Positions 31,886-39,896 of a DNA stretch of 64,000 nt are shown here, one piece after another. Both the position numbers and the translations under genes were made by a program. The first letter of the stretch is position 1; each line of letters starts with the position of its first letter. A model generated the notes under the pieces. It did not search any database. It worked only from the letters and a program-made list of their open reading frames with translations, and was not told the DNA's origin. The stretch comes from Bacteroidales bacterium. Lineage in GTDB: Bacteria > Bacteroidota > Bacteroidia > Bacteroidales > F082. The DNA lies in assembly GCA_017538795.1 (NCBI GenBank), contig JAFYIE010000023.1, forward strand, positions 46,883-110,882. Direction: 5' to 3'.

Positions 31886-32062
31886 ATGAAAACACTAAAA
31901 ACTATCGGAACAGTAATGATGCTTGCCGGAATGTTTTTTCTGCTCACAACAGTTGACGGCAGCGGCACTCAGATTGCGCAGGCGCTTATCGGCCTTGCCT
32001 TGTTCGGCGGCGGCGCTTTTTTGTCAAAGTCTTTCGATTTTCAGCAAGGAGGTTCCAAATGA
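31886..32062 (+). CDS. Small membrane protein
   Basis: 58 residues with two hydrophobic segments (TIGTVMMLAGMFFLLTTV and ALIGLALFGGGAFL) separated by a short polar turn. It is 15 bases after the Ner-like gene. The stop overlaps the next start (ATGA). The role is unknown; AGGAGG just upstream of the next start is one of the few strong Shine-Dalgarno sites here. Confidence 0.6.
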   Translation: MKTLKTIGTVMMLAGMFFLLTTVDGSGTQIAQALIGLALFGGGAFLSKSFDFQQGGSK

Positions 32063-32220
32063 AAATCGAGTTAATTGCAAGTGATTGCAAATCAGTTAGT
32101 TACATGGGGGGGGTAAAATTGACAGCCCTCGTCAACATGGAAGACTTCTACAGGATGCTTGACGGCATCAATCCGCAAATCCTGACAAACTACATCTACA
32201 TGAAATTGAAAAAACACTAA
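32059..32220 (+). CDS. Small hypothetical early protein
   Basis: 53 residues, MKIELIASDCKSVSYMGG..., ending in a basic tail. It is coupled to the preceding gene by a 4-base overlap and preceded by AAGGAGG. Codons 16-19 contain a run of eight G (32106-32113), a possible slip site. No family is recognised. It ends 3 bases before the transposase gene. Confidence 0.55.
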   Translation: MKIELIASDCKSVSYMGGVKLTALVNMEDFYRMLDGINPQILTNYIYMKLKKH

Positions 32221-32223
32221 CAA

Positions 32224-34218
32224 ATGTATCAGAAATACGGCGAAACGATGACGATTAGCGTTAACGACTGGATGGCAGCCGGACTGACCGAACGGCAATT
32301 CCATTATGACAGTAAGAACCAGCTGTTAACAATAGCACGTCGCGCAATCAACGGCAACACGCTAATCGATGTGAAGTCGATAAAGCGACCCGACCGTCGC
32401 GCGGCTATCGAGGCCAGGTTCGGCAAGATTGACGAGGAGGAGAAAAAGCAGTCGTTTATGGATGTGACAATCGACGAGGAGGCTCGCGTGTTTTTCCGCG
32501 ACCACACCTACACCGACAGCCAAGGCAAGCCACAGCACATCCACGAGGAGACGCAGGCTCAGTATGTGAACGAAGCCTCGATACTCAACATGTTCCGCCG
32601 TGTTTACCAACGCCAGGTTATGGCGCGAGCCGCCAACGGCAAACGCAAACCCAAGAAGGAGTTCTTCAAGGAGTGCGCCGACAAAGCCAAGGCTCTGCAG
32701 GCCACCATGCCAAACCATCTGCCCACCGAAGCACGCTCGATGGAGCGCAAATACGACAGATACATCGCCGAAGGCTACCAGTCGCTTATCAACGGATTGT
32801 ACGGCAAAACCAACAGCGAGAAGCTTACCGAGGAAGCCAAGTTCTGGCTCATTGCCCGCTTTGCTTCGCCCATAGAGAAGCTCACCACACAGCAGCTGCT
32901 GGTGGAATATAACAACGAGGTGCCGCGTCGCAACGAGAACATTGCCGACGACAACCTTAAATGGAAGCCTCTGAAGAGCGAACAGACCATCTACGCTTTT
33001 CTGAACCGTCCGGAAATCAAGCCTTTGTGGTTTGGCATGCGCCATGGCGAGCTGAAGGCGAAGGAGAAATACACTCGCCAGCACAAGACCCTGCTTCCGA
33101 CACGCCGCGACTCGATATGGTATGGCGATGGCACGAAGCTCAACTACTACTACCGCAACGACAAGGGCGAAATCGCCACCTGCAACGTGTATGAGGTGAT
33201 GGATGTGTATTCGGAGGTGCTGCTTGGCTACCACATCAGCGATTCCGAGGATTTCGAGGCTCAGTATTTCGCCTACAGGATGGCGATGCAGAAGGCAGGC
33301 CACAAGCCCAACGAGATACGCTACGACAACCAGGGCGGCCACAAGAAGCTCGCTTCAGGCGAGTTCTTCAGCAAGCTCGCGCACCTCAACATACCCACAA
33401 TGCCATACAACGGCAAATCAAAAACCATTGAGTCGGCTTTCGGACGCTTCCAGGCGCAGTTCCTACACAAAGACTGGTTCTTCACCGGTCAGAACATCAC
33501 CGCAAAGAAGCTTGAGAGCCGCGAGAACTACGAATTCATCATGGCCAACAAAGCCAACCTCCCCACACTCGACGAGATAAAGAAACGCTACGCGCAGCGC
33601 CGTGAGGAGTGGAACAACGCCGAGCATTTCGACACCGGGATTCCGCGCATCAGGATGTACGAGGAGAGCGTGAACAACGCCACCACCAAGGTCGGGGTGC
33701 TGGAAATGATAGACATGTTCGGTGTTATCGACGGCACGGCCAACACCTACACCGCTTCAGGCATTACCAAGACCATCAAGAAGCGCGACTACCGGTGGGA
33801 GGTTCTCACATCGGACGGCATGCCTGATCTTGATTTCATGCGCGACAACGTTGACCGCAAGTTCCACATAGGCTACGACCTCAACGACATGAGCATCGTG
33901 GCACTCTACACCAAGGACGCGAAGGGTTACCGCTTTGTCACATACGCGCAGAAATACATTGAGATTCACCGCGCCAAAGACGAGCAGACTGAGTTCGACC
34001 ACCAGTTCATCAAGGCGATGGACACCGCCAACAAACGCATGCGCGTCAGCATGGTTGACAGCATCGAAGGCATTATGGAGCGTAATGGTCTGCATCCGGC
34101 ACAGCACGGATTGAAAATGCCGAAGCCGAGAGGCATCAATATAGTGCGTGAAGACGTGGGACGGATGACAAAACGCGTCTCACAGCTTGTAAGCACCGAT
34201 GTGGCAGACAGATATTAA
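32224..34218 (+). CDS. DDE transposase (MuA/TnsB-like)
   Basis: 664 residues. The catalytic triad can be placed: Asp302 in YGDGTK, Asp368 in RYDNQGG and Glu403 in KTIESAFGRFQ, with 34 residues between the last two. N-terminal parts are DNA-binding (ISVNDWMAAGLTERQFHY) and the C-terminal region resembles the Mu transposase beta-barrel and tail. It joins phage ends to target DNA for replication and lysogeny. The AAA ATPase downstream is its expected partner. Confidence 0.92.
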   Translation: MYQKYGETMTISVNDWMAAGLTERQFHYDSKNQLLTIARRAINGNTLIDVKSIKRPDRRAAIEARFGKIDEEEKKQSFMDVTIDEEARVFFRDHTYTDSQGKPQHIHEETQAQYVNEASILNMFRRVYQRQVMARAANGKRKPKKEFFKECADKAKALQATMPNHLPTEARSMERKYDRYIAEGYQSLINGLYGKTNSEKLTEEAKFWLIARFASPIEKLTTQQLLVEYNNEVPRRNENIADDNLKWKPLKSEQTIYAFLNRPEIKPLWFGMRHGELKAKEKYTRQHKTLLPTRRDSIWYGDGTKLNYYYRNDKGEIATCNVYEVMDVYSEVLLGYHISDSEDFEAQYFAYRMAMQKAGHKPNEIRYDNQGGHKKLASGEFFSKLAHLNIPTMPYNGKSKTIESAFGRFQAQFLHKDWFFTGQNITAKKLESRENYEFIMANKANLPTLDEIKKRYAQRREEWNNAEHFDTGIPRIRMYEESVNNATTKVGVLEMIDMFGVIDGTANTYTASGITKTIKKRDYRWEVLTSDGMPDLDFMRDNVDRKFHIGYDLNDMSIVALYTKDAKGYRFVTYAQKYIEIHRAKDEQTEFDHQFIKAMDTANKRMRVSMVDSIEGIMERNGLHPAQHGLKMPKPRGINIVREDVGRMTKRVSQLVSTDVADRY

Positions 34219-34255
34219 AGATTAAAAATCATATAGTTAAAAGTTAATAAGCATT

Positions 34256-35107
34256 ATGGACATTAGAGAAAAACAACAGATTAGACAGGCACTCGAAGCC
34301 TTTATCAAGGTGAAGGGAAGCCAGAATAAGGCCGGCAACGCGCTCAAGGGCATTAGTCCGGCAACAGTGTCACAGATAGTTAACGGCAACTGGGAACTTA
34401 TCAGCGATGAGTTGTGGCGCAGCTTGGCGGCTCAACTGAACATCAAAAACAAAACATGGAACATTGTTGAAACAACCAACTTTAAAGACTTGACAGAGAT
34501 GTTTTCAGACGCTCAGGAAAACAGTCTGGTAACTGCAATCATAGGCGAGGCGGGATGCGGTAAAACGTTGGCAGCAAACATGTACCGACAGAATAACAGC
34601 AATGTTTTCATATTGTGCTGCGCCGAGTACTGGAACCGCAAACTTTTCATGCAGGAACTTTTGTGTGAAATGGGAAAGAACCCTGGAAGCGACACCGTAG
34701 GTGAAATGATGGCTGACATCGTTTCGACACTCAAGCGCCTCGACAGCCCCCTCATTATAATGGATGAGATTGATAAAATCAGCGACCAAGTGTTCTACTT
34801 CTTTATTACCCTTTACAACCAACTTGAAGACCACTGCGGCTTCATAATGATGGCAACCGAACACTTCAAAAAGAAAATGGAAAGAGGATTGACAAATAAA
34901 AGGAAGGGTTACGCTGAGATATACAGCCGTATGGGACGCCGTCTTGTGGATTTGGAAAAGACAAACCAACAGGATATTATAGAAGTGTGCATTGCCAATG
35001 GAATCACTTCGCAAAAGAGCATTAAAGAAGTTCTTGATGACAGTGACAACGACTTGCGCCGTGTGAGAAAGAAAGTGTTCGCAATCAACAAGAAAAACGC
35101 AAGATAG
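34256..35107 (+). CDS. AAA ATPase, transposition target-capture protein (MuB-like)
   Basis: 283 residues. An N-terminal HTH (NALKGISPATVSQIVNG) precedes an AAA domain with Walker A GEAGCGKT (Lys103) and Walker B LIIMDEID (Asp170). This order is that of Mu B and relatives, which bind target DNA and activate the transposase. It lies 37 bases after the transposase and 2 bases before a RecA-like ATPase gene. Confidence 0.9.
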   Translation: MDIREKQQIRQALEAFIKVKGSQNKAGNALKGISPATVSQIVNGNWELISDELWRSLAAQLNIKNKTWNIVETTNFKDLTEMFSDAQENSLVTAIIGEAGCGKTLAANMYRQNNSNVFILCCAEYWNRKLFMQELLCEMGKNPGSDTVGEMMADIVSTLKRLDSPLIIMDEIDKISDQVFYFFITLYNQLEDHCGFIMMATEHFKKKMERGLTNKRKGYAEIYSRMGRRLVDLEKTNQQDIIEVCIANGITSQKSIKEVLDDSDNDLRRVRKKVFAINKKNAR

Positions 35108-35109
35108 CC

Positions 35110-35724
35110 ATGAAACGCGCCTATTCAGTCAAGAATGTCGCCGATGCAAGGTTCAACACTCTCCATCTGGACGGAGAGTGGGAGTCGGCCATCGGCACGC
35201 CGGAACTCACCGGCTCTTGGTTCATATACGGCGCGCCAAAGAACGGCAAAACCACATTCGCACTTCAGCTTGCCAAGTACCTCACCCAATTCGGTCGCGT
35301 GGCATACGACAGCGTTGAGGAGGGTTTGTCGCTGACTATGCAGATGGCGATGGAGCGTGTGAAGATGTCGGAGGTCGGGTCGCGGTTCGTGCTTCTCGAA
35401 AAGGAGGATGTAAGCGAGCTGACCGCGCGTCTGAAGCGTCACAAGAGTCCCGATATCATAGTCATCGACTCGGTGCAGTTCCTTGACTTGAAGTTCTCGG
35501 AATACAAGCAGCTGAAGGAGACGTTCCGCGAGAAGCTGTTCATCTACATCAGCCACGTCGAGGGCAAGCAGCCTGAAGGCAACACGGCGCGGCGTATCTG
35601 GAGAGACGCCAACGTGTATTTCAATATCGAGGGCTTCAGAGCCTTCCCGGTGTCGAGATACGGCGGAGGCGGCAATATCGACATATACCCGGAGAAAGCA
35701 CGGGAGTATTGGGGATTTGAATAA
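35110..35724 (+). CDS. RecA/AAA-like ATPase of the early operon
   Basis: 204 residues. Walker A is WFIYGAPKNGKTTFALQLAK (GAPKNGKT); Walker B is DIIVIDSVQFLDL. The DSVQ pattern suggests a RecA-fold ATPase, perhaps a helicase or recombinase-like protein. Phage Mu has no direct counterpart at this position, so this may be a replication or target-selection accessory of this phage group. Confidence 0.75.
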   Translation: MKRAYSVKNVADARFNTLHLDGEWESAIGTPELTGSWFIYGAPKNGKTTFALQLAKYLTQFGRVAYDSVEEGLSLTMQMAMERVKMSEVGSRFVLLEKEDVSELTARLKRHKSPDIIVIDSVQFLDLKFSEYKQLKETFREKLFIYISHVEGKQPEGNTARRIWRDANVYFNIEGFRAFPVSRYGGGGNIDIYPEKAREYWGFE

Positions 35725-35732
35725 TCAAGACT

Positions 35733-36200
35733 ATGGAAACAGCAACGATCGACAAAATCAGCGACATGCAGCGCAAAAGCCTGTTTTTCAACTTCAAGGA
35801 GTTAGGCATGTCGGATAATGGCAGACACAATTTCATCAGCGAGTTCACTAACGGCAGGACAGACTCGTTGACCGACCTCGGATACATCGAGGCGCAGGAC
35901 ATGATACGGCAGCTTCAGGAGATGCGCCGTAACCCACAGGAGAGGAAACGCCATGACGAACTCGACACCAAGCGCAAAGGTGTCATGAAAGCCATCGGCA
36001 GGTATTTGGAGATGTGCGGGCAGCATCCGACCACCGCATATATTAAAGCCGTGGCGGTACGCGCTGCAGGTTTGGCAGAATCGGAGACAAACCACGACTT
36101 CAATAGGATACCGGCCGCAACGCTGACGCGGATATACAACGAGTTCTGCAGGAAGCAGTCGGTACTGAAGATTAAGAACGCAGTAGCAAAAGTTAGTTAA
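35733..36200 (+). CDS. GemA/Mu gp16-like regulatory protein
   Basis: 155 residues. The N-terminal part KSLFFNFKELGMSDNGRHNF, then FTNGRTDSLTDLGYIEAQDM has the spacing of the DUF1018/GemA family (short helix, small loop, then a helix with SLTDL). In Mu, gp16/GemA affects host gene expression. The match is by eye and partial. The gene lies in the early block, as expected. Confidence 0.5.
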   Translation: METATIDKISDMQRKSLFFNFKELGMSDNGRHNFISEFTNGRTDSLTDLGYIEAQDMIRQLQEMRRNPQERKRHDELDTKRKGVMKAIGRYLEMCGQHPTTAYIKAVAVRAAGLAESETNHDFNRIPAATLTRIYNEFCRKQSVLKIKNAVAKVS

Positions 36201-36203
36201 AAA

Positions 36204-36395
36204 ATGACGGCCATGAGAACAAGCAGACAAAACCGACGCTACTATCTGCACCAGCGTTGCAGAAAAGCGGAGTTCAGATACTCGCCTCGAGAGCGCACTG
36301 TTGACGTGCCTTTCTCAAAACAAGACAATGTACCAGCAGCCGCCGTGTCATTGCGCAACGAATATGGATACTCACTACAAATGATAATTGATTAA
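36204..36395 (+). CDS. Small basic early protein
   Basis: 63 residues with an Arg-rich N-terminus (RTSRQNRRYYLHQRCRKAE). It begins 3 bases after the GemA-like gene. No family is recognised; basic residues suggest nucleic-acid contact. Confidence 0.5.
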   Translation: MTAMRTSRQNRRYYLHQRCRKAEFRYSPRERTVDVPFSKQDNVPAAAVSLRNEYGYSLQMIID

Positions 36396-36399
36396 AGCC

Positions 36400-36468
36400 A
36401 TGCAAGACAAAGATAAAGACGATGGATACAGCAAACAGGATGACCACAATCCGTATCCGATGGAATGA
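36400..36468 (+). CDS. Very small ORF, 22 codons
   Basis: MQDKDKDDGYSKQDDHNPYP and ME, very acidic. It starts 4 bases after the upstream gene and its stop overlaps the next ATG (ATGA), which is the reason to list it. Confidence 0.35.
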   Translation: MQDKDKDDGYSKQDDHNPYPME

Positions 36469-36557
36469 ATGATTATGAGTGCCGGACAGGGCTATCCAAT
36501 TTGATGTGGTATGGATGGTACAGCCGGCACAACTGGAGGCGACAGGCAATTAACTAA
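36465..36557 (+). CDS. Very small coupled ORF, 30 codons, overlapping a structured RNA
   Basis: MNDYECRTGLSNLMWYGWYS followed by RHNWRRQAIN. The ATGA overlap with the ORF at 36400 suggests translational coupling. It overlaps the hairpin and the first stem of the tRNA-like RNA (36479-36606), so one of the two uses may be incidental. Confidence 0.35.
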   Translation: MNDYECRTGLSNLMWYGWYSRHNWRRQAIN

Positions 36558-36606
36558 ATGGATAGTCCACGTGAATTTTTTGAGGGTTCGATTCCCTCCG
36601 CCTCCA
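36479..36606 (+). ncRNA. Hairpin plus tRNA-like element in the early operon
   Basis: First part: GTGCCGG (36479-36485) pairs with CCGGCAC (36524-36530), with CTATCC/GGATGG nested inside. Second part: GGAGGCG (36535-36541) pairs perfectly with CGCCTCC (36599-36605) over 71 bases. Between them GAGGG, the canonical T loop TTCGATT, and CCCTC form a perfect T arm (36582-36598). The D and anticodon arms do not fold in a standard way. So this is tRNA-like or a decayed tRNA, not a normal tRNA gene. The acceptor and T arm are too regular to be chance. Confidence 0.6.
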
Positions 36607-36646
36607 CACGGTAACTAAATGTTAAACAATTAAAAACTAAGTACAA

Positions 36647-36970
36647 ATGAATTACTACATCGAAAGACCCAACACATGGAGAGCGGCCAACCGCAAGTGT
36701 GCCGAAATCCAAGAGTTCGTTAACCAGTTTAAGAACTGCCTGATTTATGACGAAAAATCACGCGATGCGTTGATTAAGGAAATCCGCGACAAGGTTGAGG
36801 AATTGAACAATGCCTATCCGCGCACAAAGAGACTGAAAGTCGAGTTTTCGCACGGCGATTACATCTCATGCTACCCTGACGAAAGAGGAGTTGACGAATA
36901 TGTCTTCACCATCAATATACATCCAGTAAAGAAAACCTACGGATTTGGAGAAACAGGAGGTGAAATATGA
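36647..36970 (+). CDS. Hypothetical early phage protein
   Basis: 107 residues. Mostly helical N-terminus (NRKCAEIQEFVNQFKNCLIY) and a beta-rich C-terminus. No family is recognised. It follows the tRNA-like element and overlaps the next gene (ATGA). It is part of the dense early operon. Confidence 0.6.
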   Translation: MNYYIERPNTWRAANRKCAEIQEFVNQFKNCLIYDEKSRDALIKEIRDKVEELNNAYPRTKRLKVEFSHGDYISCYPDERGVDEYVFTINIHPVKKTYGFGETGGEI

Positions 36971-37236
36971 GTACAAAACGCATGAAGGTGGAGTTCGCGA
37001 CAATCAGAGTCGCAGGCTATATGGACAGTAAACAAGTCACCAACGCTGTAACCTATAAAATTATGGCTATCAACGCTGCCGATTTTGATGCGCTTGTCGA
37101 GAGAGAGCGCAAGCATGTTGAGGCCGAAATACAGTCGGTACTTAACCATGCCGAGGCAAAAGCCAAAGTAACACAAAAGGAAAAGAAATACATTGATGGT
37201 ATAGTACAATCCAATAAACCAACTAATAACAATTAA
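36967..37236 (+). CDS. Hypothetical early phage protein
   Basis: 89 residues, with a helical Lys/Glu-rich second half (DALVERERKHVEAEIQSVLN). Coupled to the preceding gene. No family recognised. Confidence 0.6.
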   Translation: MSTKRMKVEFATIRVAGYMDSKQVTNAVTYKIMAINAADFDALVERERKHVEAEIQSVLNHAEAKAKVTQKEKKYIDGIVQSNKPTNNN

Positions 37237-37249
37237 AAACTAAGTTAAA

Positions 37250-37471
37250 ATGGCAACAAACATTGATTCATTATTCTACAAACTTGGTAGAACACAAAAA
37301 GTTAAATTCATTGACGACCACATTGATTTAGCATCCTCTTATGCGATAGCAAAGTATGTTAAATCCTATCTGTTCGATGTGTTGGCAGAGGTTAACCAGA
37401 AAATGATTGTATCGTATTTGCGTGAAAAAGGATATAAGGTTGAACCACTGAAGGAAGGGGACGAGAAATGA
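37250..37471 (+). CDS. Hypothetical early phage protein
   Basis: 73 residues, FYKLGRTQKVKFIDDHIDLA and a helical tail. The stop overlaps the next ATG. No family recognised. Confidence 0.6.
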   Translation: MATNIDSLFYKLGRTQKVKFIDDHIDLASSYAIAKYVKSYLFDVLAEVNQKMIVSYLREKGYKVEPLKEGDEK

Positions 37472-37638
37472 TAACTTTTGGCATAGCAATAGTGACCCTT
37501 ATTTTGGGTTTTGTGATTGGCTGGAACATCGCAGGATTCATCGCTTACGATGATGGCATTTATGACGAAAAAAAGCACTGGTATATGCACGCCCATAATT
37601 GGGGGTGTTGTGCTGAAAAATATATGGATAACGAATAA
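37468..37638 (+). CDS. Small membrane protein in the early operon
   Basis: 56 residues. One N-terminal membrane segment (ITFGIAIVTLILGFVIGWNI) and a Trp/His/Cys-rich tail (WYMHAHNWGCC). It overlaps the upstream gene by 4 bases. Function unknown; possibly acts at the host membrane during early growth. Confidence 0.55.
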   Translation: MITFGIAIVTLILGFVIGWNIAGFIAYDDGIYDEKKHWYMHAHNWGCCAEKYMDNE

Positions 37639-37655
37639 CTTAAAATAATAACACC

Positions 37656-38312
37656 ATGTCAGAGAAACAAACAGTAGAAATGACTGCAGCGGAACTTGAC
37701 GAGTACAATAAGTTCAAGGAAGAGAAGGCTAAAAAAGAAGCCGAAAAGCAAGCAGCCGAACAACGCAAAGCTTATCGCCAGATGGTTGATGACGAGATAG
37801 AGGCATCCATGCCGGTGCTTCAAGCCCTGTCATCAGACATCAAGGATAAGAAAAACAATATCCTTGATAATTTCAAGGCAATTCTGGAAATGAAGAATGA
37901 GTTGATGATGACCAAAGACGGACAGTTTTCACACACATTCACCAACTCAAAAGGAACCAAGCGCATAACGCTTGGAGTTTACACACTCGACAACTATACT
38001 GATACCGTGGAAAATGGCATAGCCATGGTTAGAGAGTATATTGAGAGCCTTGCCACCGACGACAAGACGAGAATGCTGGTCGATTCGGTTCTGCGCCTGT
38101 TGTCGCGTGACGCTAAAGGCACTCTCAAGGCGAGCCGTGTTATGCAGCTCCGTAAAATTGCCAACGACAGCGGAAACGCACGTTTTCTGGAAGGCGTGAA
38201 GATTATCGAGGAGTCGTACAACCCCACGCCGAGCCGCCAGTTTATCCGTGCCGAGATCAAAGATGAGAATGGCGCATGGAAATCGGTGCCATTGGGAATG
38301 ACGGAGTCATGA
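37656..38312 (+). CDS. DUF3164 family protein
   Basis: 218 residues. The helical N-terminus, SDIKDKKNNILDNFKAILEM and the C-terminal RQFIRAEIKDENGAWKSVPL are the features of DUF3164, a family common in the early region of Mu-like phages. The role is not known. Overlaps the next gene by 4 bases. Confidence 0.8.
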   Translation: MSEKQTVEMTAAELDEYNKFKEEKAKKEAEKQAAEQRKAYRQMVDDEIEASMPVLQALSSDIKDKKNNILDNFKAILEMKNELMMTKDGQFSHTFTNSKGTKRITLGVYTLDNYTDTVENGIAMVREYIESLATDDKTRMLVDSVLRLLSRDAKGTLKASRVMQLRKIANDSGNARFLEGVKIIEESYNPTPSRQFIRAEIKDENGAWKSVPLGMTES

Positions 38313-38470
38313 TACCTTACATCACCAACAATCACGAGGTATGGGCTACCTGTCAGCAATGCGGATATGAATACGACAGACGCGTTTGGGACACATGTCC
38401 CAGATGCGCCGGTCGCAAATTGAAAAACACCAGTAACAATGCAAAAAATGGACTTGACAGAAATAATTAA
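38309..38470 (+). CDS. Small zinc-ribbon protein
   Basis: 53 residues from MIPYITNNHEVWATCQQCGY. Two CxxC pairs (CQQC, CPRC) make a zinc ribbon, typical of DNA- or RNA-binding phage proteins. The ATGA overlap with DUF3164 fixes the start. It overlaps the next gene by 32 bases. Confidence 0.65.
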   Translation: MIPYITNNHEVWATCQQCGYEYDRRVWDTCPRCAGRKLKNTSNNAKNGLDRNN

Positions 38471-38909
38471 CGAGGCTCTAAAGCTGCCCCAAAAAGACAA
38501 AACAAGGCTTATTAATGCCGTTCTCGAGTCAATGAACGGAAAGAAAAGCGACGGCTTTGTCTATCCTGTATTCCGTGCGCTTGAAGATTTCAAAGCCCGA
38601 TACATGGAATATAAAGGTACCGATTACACCGGCACCAAGGCGGATTTCAGATGGATGAAGCAGCTGCTCGAGCAGATACACCAAAAGACAATAGAAGGTC
38701 AAAAGGAAGACACTGTTGTTATAACCCCCGACACTCTGATAAGCAATTTAAATGCCTTTCTAAAGGCTGTTAAACAGCTTAAAAACACTTGGTACTTTGA
38801 CAACCGTTTCACTCCTGAAGGGTTGGCGAAGGATTTTGAGAAGATATATGGCAACCTGAAACAGAACAACAGCTATGAACGGGCAAAACGCGCTTGCGAT
38901 TATCTCTAA
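38439..38909 (+). CDS. Hypothetical early phage protein
   Basis: 156 residues. Helical, with SDGFVYPVFRALEDFKARYM and a second half including NTWYFDNRFTPEGLAKDFEK. This might be a replication-related fold, but no family can be named. Overlaps genes on both sides, typical of a tight phage operon. Confidence 0.6.
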   Translation: MQKMDLTEIINEALKLPQKDKTRLINAVLESMNGKKSDGFVYPVFRALEDFKARYMEYKGTDYTGTKADFRWMKQLLEQIHQKTIEGQKEDTVVITPDTLISNLNAFLKAVKQLKNTWYFDNRFTPEGLAKDFEKIYGNLKQNNSYERAKRACDYL

Positions 38910-39435
38910 AGAGACACTGACACCTGCGGCATTGTCGATGGCTGTTCGCGAGGCTGGCATCGTCACAGTGCGCCAGTCGATAGAGAGCAAGTTCCCTTCG
39001 ATAAACAAGATTGTCGAAAAGCTTGGATATAAGGAGACGGCGGCATTGATAGTGATGCAGATTGTCAGGATGGAAACGTTGCTGAATCTGACAAAGCAGC
39101 TGCCTCCAGAGAGCCTCGCGGAAATAGCCTCAACGGTTATAGATGTCTGTATCGAATCGGGCATCAACGTGAACGCCGCCGATATTGACATTGTCTTCAG
39201 ACGCGCCATGAAAGGCCAATATGGTAGGTTTTACGGCAGCATCGGAATGCAGGATATTGTCGGCTGGTTCAACAACTACATCAGCGAGAAAGCCGGAGAA
39301 TACGTTCAAATCAGGATGAGTGAGTCGCAAGAGTACAACACCCACAAGCCAAGGGCAAACGAATTTGGGCGCACATACGATATTCAAAGGCACAAGGAAG
39401 CCTTCAAAGATTATGTTGAAAATTTAAAAAAGTAA
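38875..39435 (+). CDS. Hypothetical early phage protein
   Basis: 186 residues, mostly helical, with IVTVRQSIESKFPSINKIVE and a C-terminal segment RRAMKGQYGRFYGSIGMQDI, YISEKAGEY. No family is recognised. It overlaps the preceding gene by 35 bases. Confidence 0.6.
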   Translation: MNGQNALAIISKETLTPAALSMAVREAGIVTVRQSIESKFPSINKIVEKLGYKETAALIVMQIVRMETLLNLTKQLPPESLAEIASTVIDVCIESGINVNAADIDIVFRRAMKGQYGRFYGSIGMQDIVGWFNNYISEKAGEYVQIRMSESQEYNTHKPRANEFGRTYDIQRHKEAFKDYVENLKK

Positions 39436-39439
39436 GGAA

Positions 39440-39628
39440 ATGAGCAAGAAATTGATAGAGATACCGGCTGGAGCAAACGTATTCGAGTTCACGCCCCAGA
39501 TAGAGGTCTGTGGAGGATGCAAAGGCACAGGCAGACAGGACGGACGCAGATGCGATGTTTGCAAAGGCAGCGGCAGGATTATGAAGACAAAACAGGTTAT
39601 AATCAATATTGAGCCATATAAGCAATGA
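39440..39628 (+). CDS. Small DnaJ-type zinc-finger protein
   Basis: 62 residues. CGGCKGTGRQDGRRCDVCKG is a single DnaJ cysteine-rich repeat pair (CxxCxGxG twice), which folds around zinc. It lacks a J domain, so it is not a chaperone partner of DnaK in the usual sense. It ends with a 4-base overlap into the next gene. Confidence 0.7.
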   Translation: MSKKLIEIPAGANVFEFTPQIEVCGGCKGTGRQDGRRCDVCKGSGRIMKTKQVIINIEPYKQ

Positions 39629-39867
39629 GGAAAAGCAGGGCTGCCATAATCAAGGAAATTTGCGAGATTGCCAAAGAGCATTACGAGCCTGGCGACCAGT
39701 CGAAATGCTATGCGGCGGTTTGGCGCAATTATGTGTACCCACGCTATAGGATACACTACCGCACTTTCCTTGACTACATCGCGGTTCCTGCGAGTGAAGT
39801 TAACAGAACACTTGACGAGCATAAAAACACAGAACCAGACAACCAGTTAAAATTGTTTTACGACTGA
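39625..39867 (+). CDS. Last gene of the early operon, hypothetical
   Basis: 80 residues, RAAIIKEICEIAKEHYEPGD then CYAAVWRNYVYPRYRIHYRTF. It is the last gene before a strong terminator. In Mu, this place is held by activators (Mor/C) of the late genes, and the helical N-terminus could bind DNA, but nothing in the sequence proves that. Confidence 0.5.
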   Translation: MRKSRAAIIKEICEIAKEHYEPGDQSKCYAAVWRNYVYPRYRIHYRTFLDYIAVPASEVNRTLDEHKNTEPDNQLKLFYD

Positions 39868-39896
39868 AAAAGCCTCCGTTTTCGGAGGCTTTTTCA
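39868..39896. terminator. Bidirectional terminator between early and late blocks
   Basis: AAAAAGCCTCCG, TTTT, CGGAGGCTTTTT: a perfect stem with A and T runs. It separates the rightward early operon from the leftward late block. Confidence 0.93.

Noticed and set aside
32362-33342. 326-codon open frame opposite the transposase
   Set aside because: The DDE transposase reads clearly on the other strand; the frame is a by-product of its GC-rich codons.
36535-36605. Complete functional tRNA gene
   Set aside because: The acceptor and T arms are perfect, but no standard D arm or anticodon arm can be drawn, so it is listed as tRNA-like only.
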